DNA of 64,000 bases from Dryococelus australis (lineage: Eukaryota; Arthropoda; Insecta; Phasmatodea; Phasmatidae): the NCBI GenBank assembly GCA_029891345.1, contig CM057009.1, positions 234,413,178-234,477,177 on the forward strand, read 5' to 3'. The position numbers were made by a program, and so were the translations under genes. Every line of letters starts with the position of its first letter. Within the stretch, counting starts at the first letter, position 1. Shown piece after piece: positions 12,691 through 25,479 of the stretch. The notes under the pieces are model-generated. The model had not been told where the DNA came from, ran no database searches, and saw only the letters and a list, made by a program, of their open reading frames with translations.

Positions 12691-12733
12691 GCTGTGTGGA
12701 ATCACAAGAACACCCAGCATAACAGCTGCTATT

Positions 12734-13960
12734 CTAGCATAGTATCCTCATCCATACCACGCACACATCACTTAACCTAGAACATTTTTTATTAATGGTG
12801 TCATCTTCCTGCACAAAACTTGAAATGTTGTCTGCCTGCAAGTTTGTGAACTGCTCCTGTAGTTCATCCATGGTCATATCCATTGATTCACCTGACTTCC
12901 AAGGTAAAATGAAAGGAAAAAGATTCACAAAGTATCGAACTGATGAGAAATTAGCATTCTCAATGTTTATCAACCTAGCAACCTCTGCATGCTTCAGAAC
13001 TTCACTGGAAAGTGGAAACTTATTGACAACATAATCACAAGCTGCTATGAAGTAATTCCTAATGTAGGAAAAAAAATATTTTTATTTTGCTATTCAAGAG
13101 TGTGTGCCACCTGAAATGCTTTGGTTCCAATGGCCAAATCATCACAATTTTTCTCACTTTGTAAAGAATAATTCAGTTTTTGTACTGGGATACCACTTTT
13201 AAAAACTGATGGCTTCACAAATTTTGCAAAAAGGCCCTTCAACTAGCCTTCCAGCAGTCCTTTCAAAATATGTTTATATGATACTGCAGTTTGAAGAAGT
13301 ATGTTAATTTTCTCAAAATGTAGAATAATACGAAATAAAAAGAAACAAAATGCCTTATTCAAATCACTCAACAAAAACATTAAAAAATTTCTTCATGACT
13401 CAAAATACTGATTTTCATTTCTGCAGTATGTTTAGTTTTGGTTTTTTACTTGTGTATTCTGGATTGGTTTCTTCAGTACTTACTTTAGCTTTCTTCACGA
13501 TGTTCTTACAATTTTTAATATTTGTTGCAAGTCTTGTTCACAGCCTGCACTTTCCACATTTTGTTGTTCTTCAGTCCCTCCTGCTTCAGTTTCCACTTGG
13601 GAATGTGGAAAGAAGAAAGGTCAACACTCCCATAAGTGTTCTGCACTGTATAGATGTGTTTAATAAGCTGCTTGGCTTCTTTTCCATTGAAAAAATTGTA
13701 AACATTTAAATTTTTCCTTCAATTTCAAACTTTTCTTAAAGAAGTAAAATATATCTACATGATTATCATAAATTTTAATAGGCAAACATGCTGCAGTTTT
13801 TGCAGCATACAAATTAATCAGATGGCACAAACAACCAATAACAATTATGTTATTTCGTCTTTCTATCAAGACTGCAGATACGCCATTTTTCTTTCCTAAC
13901 ATAACAGCAGCATTATCAGCTCCAAAAAGTATGCTTGGCTATAGAGTGTTTAGAATTATA
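12734..13960 (-). pseudogene. hAT-type transposase remnant (ZBED5/SCAND3-like)
   Basis: Reading on the minus strand from 13902 toward 12734, fragments occur in the order expected of the RNase-H-like core of hAT transposases of the ZBED5/SCAND3 type. 'NIIVIGCLCHLINLYAAKTA' fits the V-x-GCVCHSL-x-L motif. Then comes a helix ending 'KCLQFFNGKEAKQLIKHIYT', the segment where relatives read LKH-x-x-TRWLSL. Finally 13034-12734 gives 'EVLKHAEVARLINIENANFS' followed by 'VRYFVNLFPFILPW'. Several stops and frameshifts separate the pieces, so it is dead. No terminal repeats were found. It is distinct from the hAT fossil at 15.6-20 kb. Confidence 0.6.
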
Positions 13961-15584
13961 TTTATGGTTCTTATATAAGAAACTCATGTTTATAAGCATA
14001 AATTAAGTCAATAATTGTGTAATAATTGTGCAAAATTTGTGCTAAGACATTGTGGCCTAATACCAATATGATTTTCACATCATATATTAATCACATTCAA
14101 TAGGCAGACATTTTCCCAGTAAAATTCCATCACAGAAGCATGCACCTTTAACCTCCCCTTATCACCAAATATTTTAAAACATTGAGCTGTGCATATGTTT
14201 TACCAAACGCTAGTTCACTAATTTTTCATAGCTTCTGGTGGGAAAATGGGGGACCATGTTGTTCATGTATTAAGTTATTTTAATAGACAAAAGAAAGGAT
14301 GAGAGGCTGAAAGCGATATATTGTAAGGCGGGTTGGAAAAGCGAAAAGTGCACACTGACTTGTGATGTAAGACAAAGAATATTTACTCTACCCCCTGTAG
14401 AGACTCTGGCCTGCAGAACATAATTTATTTCTTTACGCCAGAAAAAAAAAAAAAAAAAAAAAACCAGTGACTGCATTGTGGGAAAAATCAATTCAAACCA
14501 CAACAGCAGCCTTTTTTTCATAATACCCTCATAGTTTCCGCTCCCCCCATTGTCCTAATAACCTGCACGTACAAAAAAAACTGTACTTTAATATGAATCT
14601 GTTTTTTTTTTGGTCCTGTTTGTGCACAACAGTGTCAAGGAAAGGTTGTCTTTGCTACTCCTTTCAGCAGCTCGCCGAGTATTTTTATTATTATGGGGAC
14701 TCTGAGCAAATGAACCTTGGCAAATTATGGCAGACTGACTGGAAGGTGCAGGCAGATGCACGTGGGTAAACACTGATGACCTTCATGGAAGGGCCGGCAG
14801 TTATGTGTGAGTAGTACCTATTTTTATATCTTAGCCCTCTTTGGGAATGTACAGCAGTGGCGAACAGAACTGCAATGGTTAGCAATCAAAATTAATGCAA
14901 CAAACTTTTATCAACTTATTTACTTTACATTTTCCAATTTCATAACCAAATTTTCTACAGTTCCCGCCAAAAGATTTGTACTTTGAGGGAATCATTATTA
15001 TTGAAGTTGTTTTATTGAGATTTTACTGTATAGTAAAACAAAATTAACTAAAGCAACATTTATGCAAGGCATATAATCACTTACTAACAGCACCTAACTA
15101 TAAAAACTGAGTTGTAGTTTTTTGGTGGTGGCGGTGGGAGTGGCAGTGTTGATGGTGGCATTGGTGGTAGTGTTTGTGTTGACAGGGTGTCTACAAATAT
15201 ATAGTAAACCAATTTCAGGACTTCTTCAGAATCTTTCTCACCCTTCACAGAACATATCTGATATTTGTTTGCAACATTTTTAACACTATTTACATAAAAT
15301 AAACAAAATGAGCATGCACATGTATTGTGAACACAACTATTGATCTGCAACAAACTTAGTGAACATTTAACTTACTCCTAAGCAGTAGTCCAATAAATTC
15401 CATTTCAGAAAGTTTTCAGTTCACTTTTTCCTTAATAATAACTACAGACATCTTTACAAACTACAGTCAAATTCCTTTTTTTAGACGAGTCCAACATACA
15501 TCTGTGAGTTAGCATTATGGATACGTATTACACACACACTCTTGCTAGTATGAAGTTGACATAGGCATATATTAACAAAATCTT
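13961..15584. other. Stretch without recognised gene
   Basis: Low-complexity and AT-rich. It contains an A-run near 14441-14462, short T-runs, and a GGT/GGC-rich patch at about 15118-15175 that reads as polyproline on the minus strand. No homology I can name. Confidence 0.45.
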
Positions 15585-15790
15585 TTAGTTCATATTTACA
15601 TTTTCTTCTTCAATTAGGTTTTTTTCCTCAAGATTCTGTAGTTCTTTTGTATGCTCCGTATATGTGTGTGTGCGTGCGCGCACATGCACACACACACACA
15701 TGCACACACACACACAAGCTCTCTTATTTAATTTTGCTTTTTTTTTTTTTTCTTTGCTGCTTTTCTTTTCTGCCCTCAAAAATAATTTCT
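15585..15790 (-). pseudogene. C-terminal tail of the split hAT-like transposase
   Basis: The minus-strand frame 15779-15585 is lysine/glutamate-rich: 'EKKSSKEKKKKAKLNKR' at one end and 'HTKELQNLEEKNLIEEENV' at the other, separated by codons contributed by an expanded CA microsatellite. Such a charged tail ends the transposase family whose catalytic part lies at 18202-19579. The LINE at 15791-18201 sits exactly between the two parts, so this is read as the displaced 3' end of one gene. The tail is low-complexity, so the link rests on position and order. Confidence 0.5.
15660..15718. repeat. Compound CA/TG microsatellite
   Basis: Alternating purine-pyrimidine tract: TG units, then a CG/CA switch, then two CA runs. 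It lies inside the C-terminal tail of the hAT-like gene and appears to have expanded within it, because tail-like charged codons flank it on both sides. Confidence 0.9.
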
Positions 15791-18201
15791 TATAAAAAAA
15801 TACTCAATTTTTCACTGGAAAATGTGTTACTATTCAAAAGCGAGCTCAGCAGGGATCAATGGTCAACATTGAATACTTGTACCAACGCAAATGAAAAAAT
15901 TCAGCTCTTTTCTTACCCAAGTTCTCCATTGTTTTGAAAAATGTTTCCCATCCCGACTGACCCACGGTAATACAAATCCAAAGAAAAATTTAAGGCTCAC
16001 CCAAGGAATAAAAATATTCTGCGAAAACAAAAGAAAACTGTACAAAGTCACTAGAACCAGCAGCAGCCCTGAAACAATGAATCACTGCAGGACATACAGC
16101 AAAATTTTGAGTAAGGTCATAAAATCTTCAAAATAAGGATTTTTTTTGTAAGCTCATTGGAATTCTCAAAACAAATAAAAACCACATGTAAAAAAAAAAA
16201 AAAACAGGAAAAACAGAGCAATGTTGAGTTATAAACCTAAAAGTAAATGACTGCATATTCTCAGAACCTAAATTAGTCGCAGATACATTTAATTCATGCT
16301 ACTTAAATGTCATAGAAAACATGATAAACAAAAAAAATAAACAAGATATAGCCCAGATTCCTACACTACATGACACAGAATGCCCTTTTACAAAAACAAC
16401 TCCAAAAGAAGTGGAGGAAACAATCAATTCTTTGCAACCAAAATTAATTAATGGCTATGATGGCATTAGCTGTAGGTTATTAAAGCAATGTGCTTTCGAA
16501 TTCAGTGTTCCATTAAGCCATATTTATAATGAAATCTTCAATACAGGATTATTTTCAAACAGACTCAAATGGGCTACGGTAACACCATTGTTCAAGAAAG
16601 GAGACACGACCGAAGTAAACAATTACGGACCTATCTCACTTCTTCCATCCTTTTCAAAAGTAATTGAAAACTAATTTACAGGAGGATGCTGCAACATTTT
16701 GAGAATCACAAAATCTTGTCAAATTTCTGGTTTGGCTTTAGGAAAATTACGTCAACAAATTATGCAATTTTCTAACTAACAAATAGCATTCTTAATGTAC
16801 TCGATAAAAAGATGCCATCTGCTGGAATATTTTGCGACCTCACTAAAGCATTTGACTGTGTAAATCACAACATACTTATAGAAAAATTTACGTTTTATGG
16901 AGTCTCAGGTACACCAAATAAACTATCATACCTTTCAAACAAACAACAAGTGCTGATCAAAGGAAAAACTACTTCATTTTACTCTGAACCAGGAAAAATC
17001 GAGCATAGTGTCTCACAAGGATCAATATTAGGCTCCCTACTCTTCCTGGTTTATATAAATGACCTTCCACGTACCTTAACCCCAGAAACTACTACAATTT
17101 TATTTGTAGATGATAATAGCATCTTAGTCTCTGGAGACTCAGTAAATGATCTTACACAAAAAACAGACATAACATTTATAGAGCTAAATGCATGGTTTAC
17201 TGCAAACAAATTAAATCTCAACCTAGATAAAACATATCTTATGAATTTCATCACAAAGAACAGAAAAAAACATTAGTTCACATGTTAGCAGTAACAGACA
17301 CAAACTTAATGAAACTGCTGTGATTAAGTTTCTTGGGTTAAAAGCAAACAATTTACTTAACTGGAAATCTCACATTGTGTATATTTTACTTAAACTAAGT
17401 TCAGCCCGTTTAGCTCTGCGGGGTGTTGCAGAGGTCTTGAACAAAAATTGTATATTTTGCATATTTTCATTCCATTATGTTATGGTAAAATGTTTTGGGG
17501 TAATTGCAGCAAAAAAGTGTTTCTCATGCAAAAGAGAGCTGTAAGAATAATCAATGGCAAAAGAAAGTCCGACTAATGTAGAACTATTTTCAATATCTCA
17601 GATATTTTAATATTCGCATGTGATTACATGTTTTCTGTACTTATATTCATGTCCAAAAACAGTCATTAATTTCAGAAAAATTAGTCCTTTCATAAGTATG
17701 ACACTAGAACAAAAAAACACATGTGGCTTCAGTAAACTTAAAACTAGTCCAGAAAGGGCTATCCTACCTTGGTAACCAAAGTTTCAATAAGTTACCACAA
17801 CACCTTCAAGAGATTTGATTCTCTAACCAAAAATTCTTATAAAACAGGTGAAAGAATTTCTTACTAAACGTGCATTTTATAGTGTAGATGAATATCTAAA
17901 CTACAAGAATTAATAAATAACTGTATAACATGTTATTGTACGCATGTCTTCTTCCGGTTTTTCTCGTTTTCTTTTTCTTCTGTTTCAGCAAAATGACTAT
18001 GCCCCACAGTATGTTGGAGGAAGATTAGTCAAATTATGCAAAAAAGATATGATGGATGTACGTGTAATCTGACATATATGTGTGTTACTATGTTCAGTGT
18101 ACAAACTTTGTACACTATAATGTGACTTGTCCAATATCTTTGTACAGCTATATATTGAAAAAATATCATACGGATGCAATAAAACAAACCAAAACAAAAC
18201 A
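15791..18201 (+). mobile_element. 5'-truncated LINE (Jockey/CR1-like), inserted in a hAT-like gene
   Basis: It starts in the linker upstream of the RT and ends with a typical 3' region: the conserved 'ttgtccaatatctttgtaca' block, AATAAA at 18178-18183, and an A-rich (CAAAA)n tail to about 18201. A possible imperfect target duplication is AATTTCT (15784-15790) against AATTCCT (18202-18208). The 5' truncation is usual for target-primed reverse transcription. It interrupts the minus-strand hAT-like transposase, whose frame continues on both sides, so the LINE is the younger insertion. Confidence 0.75.
15805..17914 (+). pseudogene. LINE ORF2 remnant (reverse transcriptase)
   Basis: The pieces lie in order across frames. 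The first is a linker ('LTQGIKIFCENKRKLY' near 15990). RT fingers and palm come next in 16321-16674, with 'NGYDGISCRLLKQC', 'WATVTPLFKKGD' and 'NNYGPISLLPSFSKVIEN' (normally Y-R-PIS). Then 16812-17276 holds 'FCDLTKAFDCVNHNIL', 'SVSQGSILGSLLFLVYINDL' and the catalytic 'LFVDDNSIL' (commonly FADD). A post-RT 'KFLGLKANNLLNWKSHI' segment begins near 17330, and the end is 'FLTKRAFYSVDEYL' near 17860. Stops near 16672 and several frameshifts kill it. The EN domain is missing through 5' truncation. Confidence 0.85.
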
Positions 18202-20190
18202 AATTCCTGTTGCTTTGCAGTCCTCACAGACAGAATCATTGTCTTGGTAATTGCGACTCTTGAAACATTACCAGCAGCAGAAACAGCTTCATAAATTCTC
18301 CGCATAGCAACGAGGGCGTGCTCCTCTAGGTTCTCAACTGAACATTGTTTGTTTATACAAAAGCCCTTTTCTATAGTAGCATTCCCATGGTACATCACAA
18401 GTAATGTTTTTAAACTAAAGTCCACCAAGTTCAAAAGGAAAGTATCAAACATGTCTGTTCTCATGTCAAAATTTTGGACTGCATTCTGAACCTGTAAATG
18501 TTCACAAAATGTCAAGTAGTCTCTTTTGACACAATCTGCATCTGAAGGAACCATCTGCTACTTGTCTGCAAATGCTTTCAGGGCAATCTTTATTCTCATA
18601 TTTCGTAAGGCTTCATTGAACGGTACCATAGGAGACAAAGAGGATGCTCCTTTGAAAATTTTGTATCTCAAGGGGCATTTAGTACATCGTTTTTCAAACA
18701 AAAGTTGAAAAAATGCCTTGCGCTCATTTTTTAAATGCATCACATCAAGCTCCTTCAAATGTTTTAATGCAGATTTTGCCCAAAATCCTACATCAATATT
18801 CTCAAAAAAACTTCAGATTTGCCTCATTTCTCGAATCAAGGGCAATTAGCTTAGTTCCACTAAAGCTCTCTCACATATTTTTTTTTTTTTTATGTTGGAC
18901 TGAAATGTAGTCAAAAACTGTTCAAGCTGCAAAAAAAATGACAACAAACATTCCATTTTAGTTAACAAACATGGGTCAGCCAAAAACTATTTCAACTTTG
19001 AGAAATTTTGACAGTTTGGAGGGTGTTATTCAACAGTAGAGACAATATTTTAGAAATAGCAGAATCTCAATTGCTCTCTTCAAAACAATGAAGTTTACAA
19101 CTCACTGAATTTGGAAAATTTCTGTGGAAACTGGGAAGAAAAAGTAACTTGTATGTACTCTGACCACAGAGATGGAAAGTTCTTAAAAAGGTAGTAGATA
19201 GCTCTGAGATATTCTTGTATCTTCCAACCTTCCCTCATTATGAGCAGTCTTATATACATCCTGAACAATATGCAATGAGCAAGTTTCAAAATCAAAATTG
19301 TTACATCCATCTCCTTCTTCTTTCATACTTGAAAAGTACTTCTTCTGCAAATACCCAAGGAACTTAAAATTTACATTTAGTCTATTGAGAGAAATCTTCT
19401 GTTGCACTATCTAAAAACACTGACGTTAAGTAGCATGTGGATACCTCACTACTATTATCATCCCAGTAGTGTAACACACTATCCATCTGTTTTTTCTTTG
19501 CTAATGCGTTCAGACTCTCATCAAAGGAGACTACAAAAAATTGCCAAGATCTAACATTCTGCTTCAAATTATCTTGCAATAAGAGCCAAGACCATACATT
19601 ATTACATATGACAATTTATCTTTGGCATCTGAAACTTCTAAGCAATTACAAAGTCGGAGAACATCACACAAAACAAATCACTAGTTCTCAGCACTTCTCG
19701 CAGAATTGTAACACATAACTTTGTTTAGTGTCCAAATGATTTTTACAGTTGTCACTTCATCTTTTACCATGTATTTGTGTAGACTGATAACATACACATG
19801 GATACTGTCTTATCCCTTATCGAGGAACCTGCAGTTACACAAGTTTATCTGGGAAAACAGCAAATGTAGGCAAACTAGAAGTGCTGGGATGAGAAGTATG
19901 CACATGTAAGTTTGAATCACTTTATTCTGAGGTAAACAACTGAACACTTGCAGGTTTCTACCTAACATTTGTTTCATGACCACTAATGGTTGACTTACAG
20001 TAAAAGTTAATACAGACTGCATCTTTGTATTCAGGTCATTCATCATCAAAAGATGGTACATTTCAAATTCACGTAACTTAACTGAGTTAACACTTCCATG
20101 ACCATCACAGTTTGATCTGCAGATAGAACAAAATGATCGGTTAACATCACTTTCATCACGCCACAGCCACAACTTACAGGTACCCATATA
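18202..20190 (-). pseudogene. hAT-like transposase remnant, catalytic part
   Basis: Minus-strand fragments in order from the right: 'VSFDESLNALAKKKQMDS' with 'STCYLTSVFLDSATEDF' (19579-19382); 'CNNFDFETCSLHIVQDVYK' (about 19330), matching a G-x-CGLH-x-x-H-N pattern; 'IQEYLRAIYYLFKNFPSL' and 'FSSQFPQKF' (about 19200-19100); and the C-terminal core 'LLVMYHGNATIEKGFCINKQ' with 'ITKTMILSVRTAKQQEF' ending at the LINE junction. The SHG-x-A-x-VERGFS-x-N-like segment marks a hAT-related RNase-H-fold transposase. Frames at 19.8-20.2 kb ('WLWRDESDVNRSFCSICRS') may be a degraded N-terminal zinc finger. Inactive. Confidence 0.65.
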
Positions 20191-21970
20191 TGGTAAATCA
20201 TACCAGCCGTCTCAAAAATTACATTTCCCAGGCATTGTACGACACGATGATTACAAATAATCCACCAACACCACAAGCAGAGTCACATAGGTCATCTTTA
20301 GTTTACCCTCACAATGCGTAGAGCCATGAAGCTAAAATCTTTATGCACAGATGTAATATTTGCAGCGAACTGGTGGCGAGAACATGCTGATTTTCAGGTT
20401 AGTGAGATAAAACAAAGTAACCACATGGTAGTCATTCTATTAAAATACAAAAATATACGTGCAACGCGAACTGCCGTGAATATTCAAGTTAATGCTATAT
20501 TAGTTTGCGTGGAACAATGCTGTAACATTTACTGCAGGTGTTAGGGCTAATTTAAGGCCCAATTTATAGATTGTTAACTGGATCCAGCATTGGCTTCCAT
20601 TTGGTTGATTCCATTGTATATACAACATTAGATCATCTGCTGTTATTTTTTTGAATAAGAAACCATCTGACACGTAATTATGTAAGCAGCTTAATTAAAT
20701 AAAGAACAAACAATTCTCTGTTGGTAAAATGGCTGTTTAACAGATCTGCCTTCATATCAACACAGTACCAATACAATAAACCTCACCAATATATTCAGTA
20801 CTTATATCCATTTATTGAAATTTCCACCTGCCATAATAAACAAGGGGAGTGGAGGCCTACGACTACACTGATGACTAAACAAATAAAACTAACTAGATAT
20901 TTTCAAAATGTAATAATTTGTATACACTGTTTTAACACTTATCACACAAAGTATAAATTCCAAGTTTGGCCAGCCAAGCAAAAAACCGAACACGACATAA
21001 CTCAACACAAATACACAACCGGGATAGTAACTCAATCTCGCGTCTCTTATAAATATACAAACATGCTACTTCTACATGGTTAACAGTCAGCAAAACCAAA
21101 TGTTACTCCACTTAACTTTACTCGCTAATTTAAAGTAAAGTGAATTGCGTAAATCACGTGTTGTTAATGTGTAAAAGGAACATGGCTATGGCCGAAGTGG
21201 AACAGAAACATGCAAGCCAATGGCGAAGCTACTTCTTTAGCGCATGCGCAATGATACGCTTAGCACTAACTGTTGACCAAACACAGGCATGAAAGACAAA
21301 ACAAAATAATAAATGTGACACGTGCAAAGGAGCATTACAAATTAAAGGGCATAAAACATTTACAAACTAATAAATTAGGCATACAGTACCAGCGGTGCTG
21401 ACTTCAATTAAATATACTTTATGAAAGATCACGGTCCCGAGGTTCTCCCATGCAAAAATTTGGATTTCGAGGTGCAAAATGGTGCCATTTAAGCATTTCT
21501 TCATATCTAAACATTAAATATACTGCAGGAAGATGTTATGATATTTTTAAGGTGAAATTTGAGTGATACCGGTATAATACTCAGAGCCTTGCTCATTGAA
21601 AATCAGTATTATATTTATATCAGGATAACATTATGTGAATGTTATATACTATGGTTCAATACTTTTTTCCGTGTATGGTAATGGCTTAACCGAAGCACGT
21701 TTATTTATAAAATCCTTTTGTATATAGGAATGACATACTACATGATGTGAGAGAGGGAAACAAAGCAAATATTTTTGTGGCCATTAGTCTGCAAGTATTA
21801 GAAATTGTCACATTTCAACATGACAAAATTAGCACAACAATAGAATTACTTAAAATATGACACAAATACCTTTACTGAAGGAATGTCTTATTTCTTTGCT
21901 TAACCACAAAATAGCAAACAAACAGTTTTCACCTGGAAATGCAGTTCACTGAAGGAATGTCCACTTTCTT
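20191..21970. other. Stretch without recognised gene
   Basis: AT-rich sequence with scattered short frames on both strands (e.g. 20721-21083 on +) that show no pattern I can place. No terminal repeats or RNA genes seen. Confidence 0.45.
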
Positions 21971-21978
21971 GTTTCATT

Positions 21979-22775
21979 TCATGGTATGAAGTCATCTGTT
22001 ACCTCAGCCAGATCTAATGCCACAGCAGACTCTTTGTGGCTACATACAATGCTCACAGAATTTAACCTCAAGATCACATTGTTTGAAGTGATTGATAATA
22101 TCTTATAAGTTATAAACAACTTCCTCTTCATTCTGCAGCAAATTATTAAAACATCCTTCTGCGAAGCAAACAGACGATCAGGGTTGACATCATCTTTGTA
22201 GAATTGCAAAACTTCTTTGTTTGCATCACTCCCAGGCAGAAACAGCTCCACTTCCACCACAATATAAGTGATATTTAGAAACAGGAAATGAAACTATTTA
22301 CAAATCTTATCTATGATTTCGAAGAATATACACGTGTACCTTTGCTCCATTGAATCAAACTGCTCTGTTGAGTTATCTTGACAATTGTCATATCGTTGGG
22401 GAATCTTAATCCTCTTGGGTAAATTTAGGTGAATGTATTTAGCTTTTTTTTTTCTCTTGTTTCAGATCAGATTTCTTGGAAGCTTTCTCTGAAAAATTGA
22501 ATGCTTGCTTTCAGGGTCATAATCAATCTATTAGCACTTTCTAAGTGAAGAAATTTCTTTTGCAGAGTATAATTTGCCGTGTCTACCTGACCAACTAATT
22601 CGACAAGAACAGTTAGTCTTAAAAATGAGGCAGCTTTAGTTAGATCTAGTTTCAGTTCAATCATTACTTGAAATGGCTGTAAAAATTTGTAATGTTGCTG
22701 TTTTTCAGATATGATTATTATATTACTATTATCACCTTTTTTGTTTTGGAGTATTTGGTTATGGTGATAATAAAT
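21979..22775 (-). pseudogene. Transposase-derived remnant (ZMYM1/hAT-like)
   Basis: The minus-strand frame 22790-22467 ends with 'YTLQKKFLHLESANRLIMTL', the LQ-x(3)-(I/L)DL-x-x-A-x-x-LI pattern found upstream of the hAT C-terminal domain in ZMYM1-like and related transposases. Downstream on the same strand come 'KRIKIPQRYDNCQ' and 'SMEQRYTCIFFEIIDKI' (about 22410-22300), then 'VVEVELFLPGSDANKEVLQF' (22260-21979). Order and spacing support one decayed gene interrupted by stops. The N-terminal half is not visible. Confidence 0.45.
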
Positions 22776-22799
22776 TAAAATAATTTTCAAATTATGATT

Positions 22800-23870
22800 T
22801 AATGTATGATCTAAGCGAGTACAATGTACTTTTGGTTATATCATGAGGTAGCTTATATAGATATAATTTAGAAGTTATTCTATTGTTATTATTATTATTA
22901 TTATTTATTTTGTCCTTGGAGGATATCAAGTATTGCTATTCTTACTGTTATTATTCATTGGTCCTTAGAGACATTTTCAATCACGTGAAATTAAAGAAAA
23001 GTGTCTTGATTGGTTCCCGTCTCACCAGTGCTGACAGGATGAGTAGTGTGGTGTGTTCAGATGACAGCCAATCAGTGTGCAAGTAACAACAGAAGTGTGA
23101 CAAAAAAAGGCTTTTCCTTTAACAGAAATACAGCCACCACCAATGAGAATGGACGTGTGAGTTGAAATTTGAGAAGTTTAAATGGGATGGTTAGTTCAAA
23201 AGTTTAATGTGCTTGGGTAGCACTCGTGGTATATATTTTATACCTGTTTCGGATTGAACATTTCCTTCTAATAATTTATTTTCCGCCTATGTGCATAGCC
23301 ACTAGGGTGTAGGTAGTTTGGAGTTTACCTTCTTTTTAAATTTCTACACAAGCAGTTCATTTGTAATTGCTGCTGCAAGATGTTTTAAATTCCGACCTCA
23401 ATAATGTAAAAAAGTGATCGTTGTCTAATTTGTTGGAGAATAATAAGAACGAGTAAATAAAAAGGAGAACAGAATTTTGGACTTCTAATTCTACAGAAAT
23501 GTTATAATGTGGTTGAAGAAATAACTTCCAGAACTACAGTCTTCAGAAGCTGTGACTTCGTCAGAGGGAAAAACCACGCCTGAGAGAGATATCTAGCTAC
23601 ACTTCAAAACTACGGAAGAGCGAAGATGTGGTGCCCTGAGGGATGCCGATTGCAATCTGCGAAACATCTTAAATACGTCTGCAGATGCTGTTCACAGTTT
23701 TCTACACTGAGGGACATCGTGGGAGCAGCTCTCCATAAACCGCAAGGGCGGAAAATTTGTTTTTGTATTTACAGGTATAGGAGAAAAAAATTATAAGTCT
23801 TGGTAAATTGGGTTATTTAGAGTAAATATATATGTTGTAGTTAAAATTGTTTAAATTTTGTTAAAAAAAA
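22800..23870 (+). other. Probable leader or LTR region of the Gypsy-like element
   Basis: This lies directly upstream of the gag-like start at 23878. It contains an AATAAA at about 23455, a GC-richer stretch (23560-23760) and an A-rich tract immediately before the ATG. That composition would fit an LTR and untranslated leader, but the partner LTR is not in view, so this is inference from position only. A short (ATT)n lies at 22886-22903. Confidence 0.3.
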
Positions 23871-23877
23871 AAAAAAA

Positions 23878-24826
23878 TGAGTAACAGTGAAGAACAAAAT
23901 AATTTTGTAGGGCTTGGGGAGACACTAATTCCAAGACTACAGTAGAGAAGAAAATGCCTAATATGGTACAGACATTTGGGTTGTTAGAAAAAATAGAAGC
24001 CCTACAGAAAGAAATGCAGGCGGGTAAAGTAGAAAATTGGGTAGAGTAGAACAAAATAATAGGTTTGGAAAAAAAATTGGAAAGTTTTGCAAATAGCATT
24101 AACGGAATCATAATTATCAATACGGCTGGAGAAATTCAGACTTGTGAAACTAGGGTAGACCACTTTGAACAAAATCATAAAGAATTGCACACAACATTTT
24201 ACTTACAAACAGGTTGAACGACACAAGTTAAGTGAAACAGTAGCTGAAAACAGTGAATATATTTCCAAGAACACCAGTGACGTAAAAAAAAATGTGGGTA
24301 AAAATTAATGAACACAAGAGAGAGGTACAAATCTTAGGAAGGCAAGTGCAGGGAACACAGGAAAATTTGTAAATAAATGTAGAAAAAGTTTTCACAGAAA
24401 GCCCAGAAGTAGGATAGCATCTAAGGGAATATGAGGGAAGATATTCAGGACATAAGTAAGGAATGTAAACAACATTGTGAGATTAAACTTAATCAAATGT
24501 CAAAAAGGGATATGTATCACTAGATAATAAGACTGTCGTGCCTTCAGATGAGATTTTTACTTTCGAAAGGGCAGTGCCTAATTTTTTTGGAGAAAATCAG
24601 GGGACCAACACGCATACAATTAATACACAAGTGTGAAAAGATGTTGAACTCAGTGGGGAGGTCAAATGAACAGCAGGTACAACTATTCACAAGTAGGTTA
24701 AGTTGAACAGCATCAGAATGGACATGATGGAAGGAAATGGAATGGGCAAATTTCACAGAGGCTAAGACTGTGTTTATGCATAAATATTGGGATATATATG
24801 TGTAAGATGAGTTTCACAATACATAT
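23878..24826 (+). pseudogene. Gypsy-like gag, first part
   Basis: It opens with ATG and 'MSNSEEQNNFVGLGE', then runs through lysine/glutamate-rich coiled-coil-like segments such as 'LLEKIEALQKEMQAGKVEN' with many stops. It reaches a capsid-like 'KEMEWANFTEAKTVFMHKYW' pattern near 24740-24795 (aromatic W-x(2)-F-x(n)-F-x-x-KYW, usual in Ty3/Gypsy capsid). The frame then meets the minus-strand LTR element at 24827; the expected downstream gag continues at about 28263. Confidence 0.55.
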
Positions 24827-25455
24827 TATAACAGTCCCACCTCCCACTTTCCTAGTTGCTGTTCTACTCGTCGCTCTAAGATAAACTCAATTCAATTACG
24901 TTATGCTCACCCTTCATCCGAGTAGGGGACTGATCAGGGGGTACATAACTCTAAGATTGACGGTAGTCTAGAATTCATTAACGCACAGCTTTTATTATAA
25001 TAAATCTTACACATTGTGATAAATGTTAAACGCAATACATGTTACAAGAATATAAGCTCTCAACTATTACAGTAGTACAATCTATTCAATATGCCAGACT
25101 TCTAAATGAATGCCTAACCTAGCCAGATTATTACGTTAAAGTTAATAGGGTGATGGGGACTCAAAGTATAGTGTTGCGTCTAACTGCTGCGTGGGTTTAA
25201 GCACACCATTTATAATCTGACTGCAGTATGACCTAGAGCTCCTCTAGGCCTGGAATATGGTGTTGCCTTCTGATTCGTAGTCGACTCCGACAAGTACTGA
25301 ACTGACTTCTTGACATAGCGGTGATCATCCAAGGGTGACTGGGGGGGTGGCACCCTGAGTGGTGCTTAAATACTTGGCATCTCACTGGCAATGTGGAGTA
25401 TGTTTTCAAAACAGATTATTCACTCACAATCCATCCTCTGTTGAACCTTAGGAGG
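24827..25455 (-). repeat. 3' LTR of the nested gag-only element
   Basis: Left-hand copy of the direct repeat, co-linear with 27633-28262. Differences are mostly single substitutions plus a few small indels, suggesting a moderately old insertion. On the element's strand the LTR starts near 'cctcctaaggttcaacag' and ends '..actgttata'. Confidence 0.8.
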
Positions 25456-25479
25456 CTTGTGTTTGAAAGTGACTACCCT

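Noticed and set aside
15084-15353. Proline-rich minus-strand protein
   Set aside because: The proline run comes from a GGT/GGC simple repeat, and the rest of the frame shows no pattern.
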